Below are positions 6,301 through 8,936 of a DNA stretch of 8,936 nt, piece after piece. A model generated the notes under the pieces. It was not told the DNA's origin and searched no databases. It was given only the letters and a program-made list of their open reading frames with translations. Positions within the stretch are counted from its first letter, which is position 1; every line of letters begins with the position of its first letter. The stretch comes from Tannerella sp. (GTDB taxonomy: Bacteria > Bacteroidota > Bacteroidia > Bacteroidales > Tannerellaceae), in the NCBI GenBank assembly GCA_031277235.1, contig JAITMT010000447.1:1-8936 (forward strand). Direction: 5' to 3'. The translations under genes and the position numbers were made by a program.

Positions 6301-7218
6301 CTATTTCCCAAACTTTTCCGCAACCTTTCGATAGACAGGGACGTCAATATGATATTTTTCGGCGAGGCGGATAAACTCGAACAGCAGCCCGTCAATCTCG
6401 GATTCGTGACCGTTGGCGATGTCTTTCTGCATGGACGCCGTGCTGTCGGGATCCAGTGCGTCAATCATTTTCAGATTGTGCTCCGCCAGATTGTCGGGGA
6501 GAGGGATGCCCATTGCCTTTCCAATTTTGTAACTCTCTGATGACAAGGATGTAAAGACTTCCCGTTCCTCTCCCGGCATTTGTACAGCCCGCATCGGAAC
6601 ATCGAAATACGCACCCGTACAAGCCATTGCCGAAATTAGCGAAAATTTCAAAAACGTATCCTGTTCGATATTGTCCGAAATATCCACTTTTATTCCGCTG
6701 TCAGTTAGATCGTTACGAACCTGTTGCAGTAAATCGGCGTCAATCGTTGTCCCTTTCATAGCGCCGAAAACGACACGGAACGCACTGCGCATCTGCGTGA
6801 TTTCACCCGGCGCCGACACGTAACCTACAATATATATGCAGCCTGCAAGTACGTGAAGATCAGGCAGTAACTGTTTCAACGTTTTACCCGTACCGAAAAT
6901 ATTCAGCAAGGGAATGATAATCGTCTCGTTGTGAGACGCTTTTTGCAGTAAACCGGTAATGGAATCCAGCGAATAGCCTTTCACACAAACGAAAATCACA
7001 TCCGCCTTGTCTGCATATTCTTCTGATGTATAAGCCTTTACGGGAGCAATAAAATCGCCTTTCAAACTTGATTTCAACCGCAAGCCGTTGTTGCGAATGG
7101 CTTCGAGATGTTTGCCGCGGGCGATGCAGGTTACGTCGCAACCGTTGTGTGCGAGAAATCCTGCCATGTTTCCGCCGACTCCTCCTGTTCCAACTATCAG
7201 ATATTTAATATTTTTCAT
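6301..7218 (-). CDS. 2-dehydropantoate 2-reductase family protein (PanE/ApbA)
   Basis: PanE reduces 2-dehydropantoate (ketopantoate) to pantoate with NADPH in vitamin B5/CoA synthesis. The 305-residue protein has the usual length and two-domain layout: an N-terminal Rossmann loop GTGGVGG (residues 10-16), the cofactor/substrate elements VCVKGYS with Lys80 and LLNIFGT with Asn106, and a C-terminal helical domain ending in ASMQKDIANGHESEIDGL (261-278), which matches the family's S-M-x-x-D-x-x-x-G-x-x-x-E-I-D pattern, with Glu274 as the conserved acid. The catalytic lysine should be Lys191, but it sits in FLKFSLISA, where E. coli-type enzymes have KLxxN with a conserved asparagine. This is a divergent subfamily, so pantoate synthesis is likely but not certain; related 2-oxoacid reductases are possible. 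It is transcribed alone, divergently from the SPFH cluster. Confidence 0.82.
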   Translation of the reverse strand: MKNIKYLIVGTGGVGGNMAGFLAHNGCDVTCIARGKHLEAIRNNGLRLKSSLKGDFIAPVKAYTSEEYADKADVIFVCVKGYSLDSITGLLQKASHNETIIIPLLNIFGTGKTLKQLLPDLHVLAGCIYIVGYVSAPGEITQMRSAFRVVFGAMKGTTIDADLLQQVRNDLTDSGIKVDISDNIEQDTFLKFSLISAMACTGAYFDVPMRAVQMPGEEREVFTSLSSESYKIGKAMGIPLPDNLAEHNLKMIDALDPDSTASMQKDIANGHESEIDGLLFEFIRLAEKYHIDVPVYRKVAEKFGK

Positions 7219-7253
7219 ATATTTTCTTCAATTGATATTCCATTATTGACTGG

Positions 7254-7261
7254 CAAAATTA
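7254..7261 (-). promoter_or_regulatory. -7 promoter element for the PanE-type gene
   Basis: Read on the minus strand this is TAATTTTG, a perfect TAnnTTTG box followed by CC. Initiation near 7247 gives a leader of about 30 bases before the ATG at 7218-7216. No -33 TTTG is found at the expected distance. It lies about 30-60 bases from the plus-strand promoter elements, so the two units may influence each other. Confidence 0.6.
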
Positions 7262-7290
7262 CAAAAAAATATCATTTTTTCCCTGTTTTG

Positions 7291-7321
7291 TTTGTTTATT
7301 CAAAAAGTGTCCGTATCTTTG
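7291..7321 (+). promoter_or_regulatory. Complete -33/-7 promoter for the SPFH cluster
   Basis: TTTG (7291-7294) and TATCTTTG (7314-7321) are separated by 19 bases, matching the full Bacteroidota consensus TTTG-N19-TAnnTTTG, the best promoter in the window. Initiation near 7328 leaves an AT-rich leader of about 39 bases up to the ATG at 7367. This leader begins with the 10-base sequence AATAATATCA repeated at 7328-7337 and 7339-7348. Confidence 0.85.
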
Positions 7322-7366
7322 CCGAAAAATAATATCAAAATAATATCATTATAAATATAAATAATT

Positions 7367-8332
7367 ATGGAACTTACAAAAGAAAGAATTTTCTCGGGAA
7401 TGAAGTTAAACGGCATTATGATGCTTGTTTTCAACTTCTTATTATTGATTGCTGTTGTTGCTCTGATTGTTTTCGGAGCAAACAAATTGGGAGCAAATCC
7501 AAATTCCGTTTTGGGAATTGTTTGCATTGTGTTGGCAATAATCGGTTTTATAAAACACATGATTTTCTGGCTCGGTTTTATGCGAATTGAGCCGAATGAA
7601 GCGCGAGTTCTGGTGTTTTTCGGAAAATACCGCGGGACAGTCAAGGAAGACGGTTATTATTGGGTCAATCCGTTTTTTGCCAAAAAGCCCTTGACATTGA
7701 GAGCCAGGAATTTGGACGCCGAACCGATTAAGGTAAACGACAAAAAGGGAAACCCGATTATGATTGGTCAGGTGCTGGTTTGGCGCGTGGTGGACACCTA
7801 CAAGGCGAGTTTTGACATTGACAGTTCTGCAACTATCAATGCGGCTGTCCCTAACAAAGTAGGCGATAAAATGAAATCTTACGAGCAATTCGTTAAGGTT
7901 CAGAGTGATGCGGCGTTGCGCTATGTGGCGGGAATGTACGCCTACGACAACATGGAAAACGAGGACGAAAAACTGACGTTGCGCAGCGGCGGCGAGGAAA
8001 TCAACGAAATCCTTGAAAAACAGTTGAATGAGCGGCTGGCGATTGCCGGTATCGAAGTAATGGAAGCGCGGGTGAATTATCTGGCGTATGCGCCTGAAAT
8101 TGCGGCGGTTATGTTGCGCCGCCAACAGGCGGAGGCGATTATCGCGGCCCGTGAAAAAATTGTGGAAGGTGCGGTAGGAATGGTCAAAAACGCCCTCAAC
8201 AAACTTTCAGACGAGCGGATTATTGAACTCGATGACGAGAAAAAGGCGGCAATGGTGTCGAATTTGCTCGTGATTCTCTGCGGCGACGAACGGGCTACGC
8301 CGATTGTCAACACGGGAACGCTTTATAATTGA
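7367..8332 (+). CDS. SPFH (Band 7/stomatin-like) domain membrane protein
   Basis: SPFH proteins form oligomeric cages or scaffolds at membranes and often regulate proteases or membrane domains. This 321-residue protein has two N-terminal membrane segments (about residues 17-37 and 48-70) and then an SPFH domain starting with MRIEPNEARVLVFFGKYRGT, continuing through QVLVWRVVDTYKASFDI to roughly residue 250. The stretch after it (APEIAAVMLRRQQAEAII) is helical and charged, but short: it lacks the long coiled coil of flotillins and ends in a compact tail. It is first in a cluster with a PH-like membrane protein and an Arc-type DNA-binding protein and has its own consensus promoter. Its TGA stop lies inside an AATTGAC tandem repeat. 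Proteins of this form are common in Bacteroidota, but their specific role is not known to me. Confidence 0.85.
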   Translation: MELTKERIFSGMKLNGIMMLVFNFLLLIAVVALIVFGANKLGANPNSVLGIVCIVLAIIGFIKHMIFWLGFMRIEPNEARVLVFFGKYRGTVKEDGYYWVNPFFAKKPLTLRARNLDAEPIKVNDKKGNPIMIGQVLVWRVVDTYKASFDIDSSATINAAVPNKVGDKMKSYEQFVKVQSDAALRYVAGMYAYDNMENEDEKLTLRSGGEEINEILEKQLNERLAIAGIEVMEARVNYLAYAPEIAAVMLRRQQAEAIIAAREKIVEGAVGMVKNALNKLSDERIIELDDEKKAAMVSNLLVILCGDERATPIVNTGTLYN

Positions 8333-8345
8333 CAATTGACAATGA
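8327..8345 (+). repeat. AATTGAC tandem repeat at the SPFH gene stop codon
   Basis: AATTGAC occurs at 8327-8333 and 8334-8340, followed by the partial unit AATGA (8341-8345). The TGA stop of the SPFH gene (8330-8332) is part of the first unit. Short tandem runs of this kind are often seen between genes in Bacteroidota genomes; I know of no assigned function. Confidence 0.7.
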
Positions 8346-8351
8346 TTTTTT

Positions 8352-8891
8352 ATGAAGCAAAAGGAAATCAATTTTTACGAAAACCAGAATGTTTTGAATC
8401 TAAAATGCTGGTATTGGTGGCTTTTGGCGCTGTTTATAAACGGACTGTTCATTTTCGGTTTCGTTCAACAAATTGTTTTTCACAGGCAGTTTGGCAATAA
8501 TCCCATGTCGGATACAGGATTATCTATTTTTGTTCCTTTAGCACTGATTATCAGCCTGTTTTTTCTATGTTTCACACGTTTGGAAACAGTCATTGACAAC
8601 AATGGTATTTCGATACGATATTTTCCTTCGTTATGGCGATATAAAACTGTGGTCTGGGACGACATCGAAACAATATACATTCGAAAATACAATCCACTGA
8701 TTAATAACCGCCTCAGTAGTTCAATAGTCTATAAACTGTACGGTAACATCGGTTTGCAACTCGAACTGAAAAACGGCAAGCGGATTTTGGTCGGTACGCA
8801 GCGGAGTGAGGAAATAGAAGAAATTTTGAAACAAAGAACACCGGAATCTTCAAATTCTCAAATCTTCAAATCTTCAAATTTGAAATCGTAA
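8352..8891 (+). CDS. Two-TM membrane protein with PH-like C-terminal domain, function unknown
   Basis: I do not recognise a named gene. The 179-residue protein has a short polar N terminus, two membrane segments (about 20-40 and 57-75) and a cytoplasmic or periplasmic beta-rich domain (76-161). That domain alternates short strands (LETVIDNNGISIRYFP, KTVVWDDIETIYIRKY, IGLQLELKNGKRILVGT) and ends in a helix EEIEEILK, the pattern of bacterial PH-like domains. Residues 164-179 (PESSNSQIFKSSNLKS) are encoded by an imperfect 8-base tandem repeat and probably are not part of the fold. The ATG at 8352 lies 19 bases after the SPFH stop, and the stop at 8889-8891 directly touches the ATG of the next gene, so it is very likely co-transcribed with both. 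A helper or membrane partner of the SPFH protein is a guess from position only. Confidence 0.75.
   Translation: MKQKEINFYENQNVLNLKCWYWWLLALFINGLFIFGFVQQIVFHRQFGNNPMSDTGLSIFVPLALIISLFFLCFTRLETVIDNNGISIRYFPSLWRYKTVVWDDIETIYIRKYNPLINNRLSSSIVYKLYGNIGLQLELKNGKRILVGTQRSEEIEEILKQRTPESSNSQIFKSSNLKS
8851..8882 (+). repeat. Imperfect 8-bp tandem repeat (CAAATCTT) in 3' coding end
   Basis: Four adjacent 8-base units can be read: CAAATTCT (8851), CAAATCTT (8859), CAAATCTT (8867) and CAAATTTG (8875). They sit within the last codons of the PH-like gene. The segment 8854-8871 matches 4706-4723, between gldH and the transporter, at 17 of 18 bases, so the sequence is dispersed as well as tandem. Confidence 0.75.
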
Positions 8892-8936
8892 ATGTCTGAA
8901 AATAAGATAAAAACCTTTGTGCTCCGCATAGATACG
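8892..8936 (+). CDS. Start of probable Arc-type (ribbon-helix-helix) DNA-binding protein, cut by window edge
   Basis: The ATG directly follows the stop of the PH-like gene with no gap, and the frame is open to the window end: 15 codons reading MSENKIKTFVLRIDT. The pattern of a polar start followed by the strand FVLRID is how the small Arc-family proteins of Bacteroidota begin; these are often encoded just downstream of an SPFH gene. The beta strand is where such proteins contact DNA. With only 15 residues the call rests on this short match plus gene context, and the helices and the full length cannot be seen. Confidence 0.6.
   Translation, partial: MSENKIKTFVLRIDT

Noticed and set aside
7442..8125. 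Minus-strand open frame of 227 codons opposite the SPFH gene
   Set aside because: Antisense shadow of a well-supported SPFH gene; composition is rich in His/Arg/Asn and shows no domain.

Overview
The window looks like chromosomal DNA of a Bacteroidota bacterium, most likely of the order Bacteroidales. Four lines of evidence agree: several promoters with the -7 element TAnnTTTG typical of the phylum (1746-1753, 4752-4759, 7314-7321, and 7254-7261 on the minus strand); A-rich leaders without clear Shine-Dalgarno sites; genes largely confined to or typical of the phylum (gldH, the Bacteroides-type serine palmitoyltransferase, the long PSP1/RicT protein); and short AT-rich intergenic tandem repeats. 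Species cannot be named.

Layout. 2-796 is the 3' part of a xylulokinase gene (xylB). A 213-bp spacer holding an imperfect inverted repeat (875-929) follows, then trmN6 (1010-1735), a tRNA-adenine methyltransferase. A clear promoter at 1746-1753 starts a tight three-gene operon: serine palmitoyltransferase spt (1805-2989), a RicT/PSP1-type iron-sulfur-related protein (2991-4097) and the lipoprotein gene gldH (4094-4564). spt and ricT are separated by one base; ricT and gldH overlap by four. A monocistronic MdtG-like MFS transporter gene (4779-5978) has its own promoter and a very short leader.

The longest gene-free stretch (5979-6300) lies between convergent genes. It holds a striking inverted repeat, 41-bp arms with 40 of 41 bases paired (5982-6022 with 6132-6172), with a smaller inverted repeat nested inside. 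A PanE/ApbA-type 2-dehydropantoate 2-reductase gene is on the minus strand (7218-6301). It shares a divergent promoter region (7219-7366) with a plus-strand cluster: an SPFH/Band 7 membrane protein (7367-8332), a two-TM protein with a PH-like C-terminal domain (8352-8891), and the first 15 codons of what looks like an Arc-type ribbon-helix-helix DNA-binding protein (8892-8936, cut by the window edge).

Most of the window is housekeeping or cell-envelope metabolism: sphingolipid base synthesis, envelope lipoprotein, drug efflux, pantothenate synthesis and tRNA modification. The least understood parts are the SPFH / PH-like / Arc-type cluster and the large hairpin at 5982-6172. No CRISPR array, transposase, phage gene, rRNA or tRNA is visible, and no convincing wholly new system was found.
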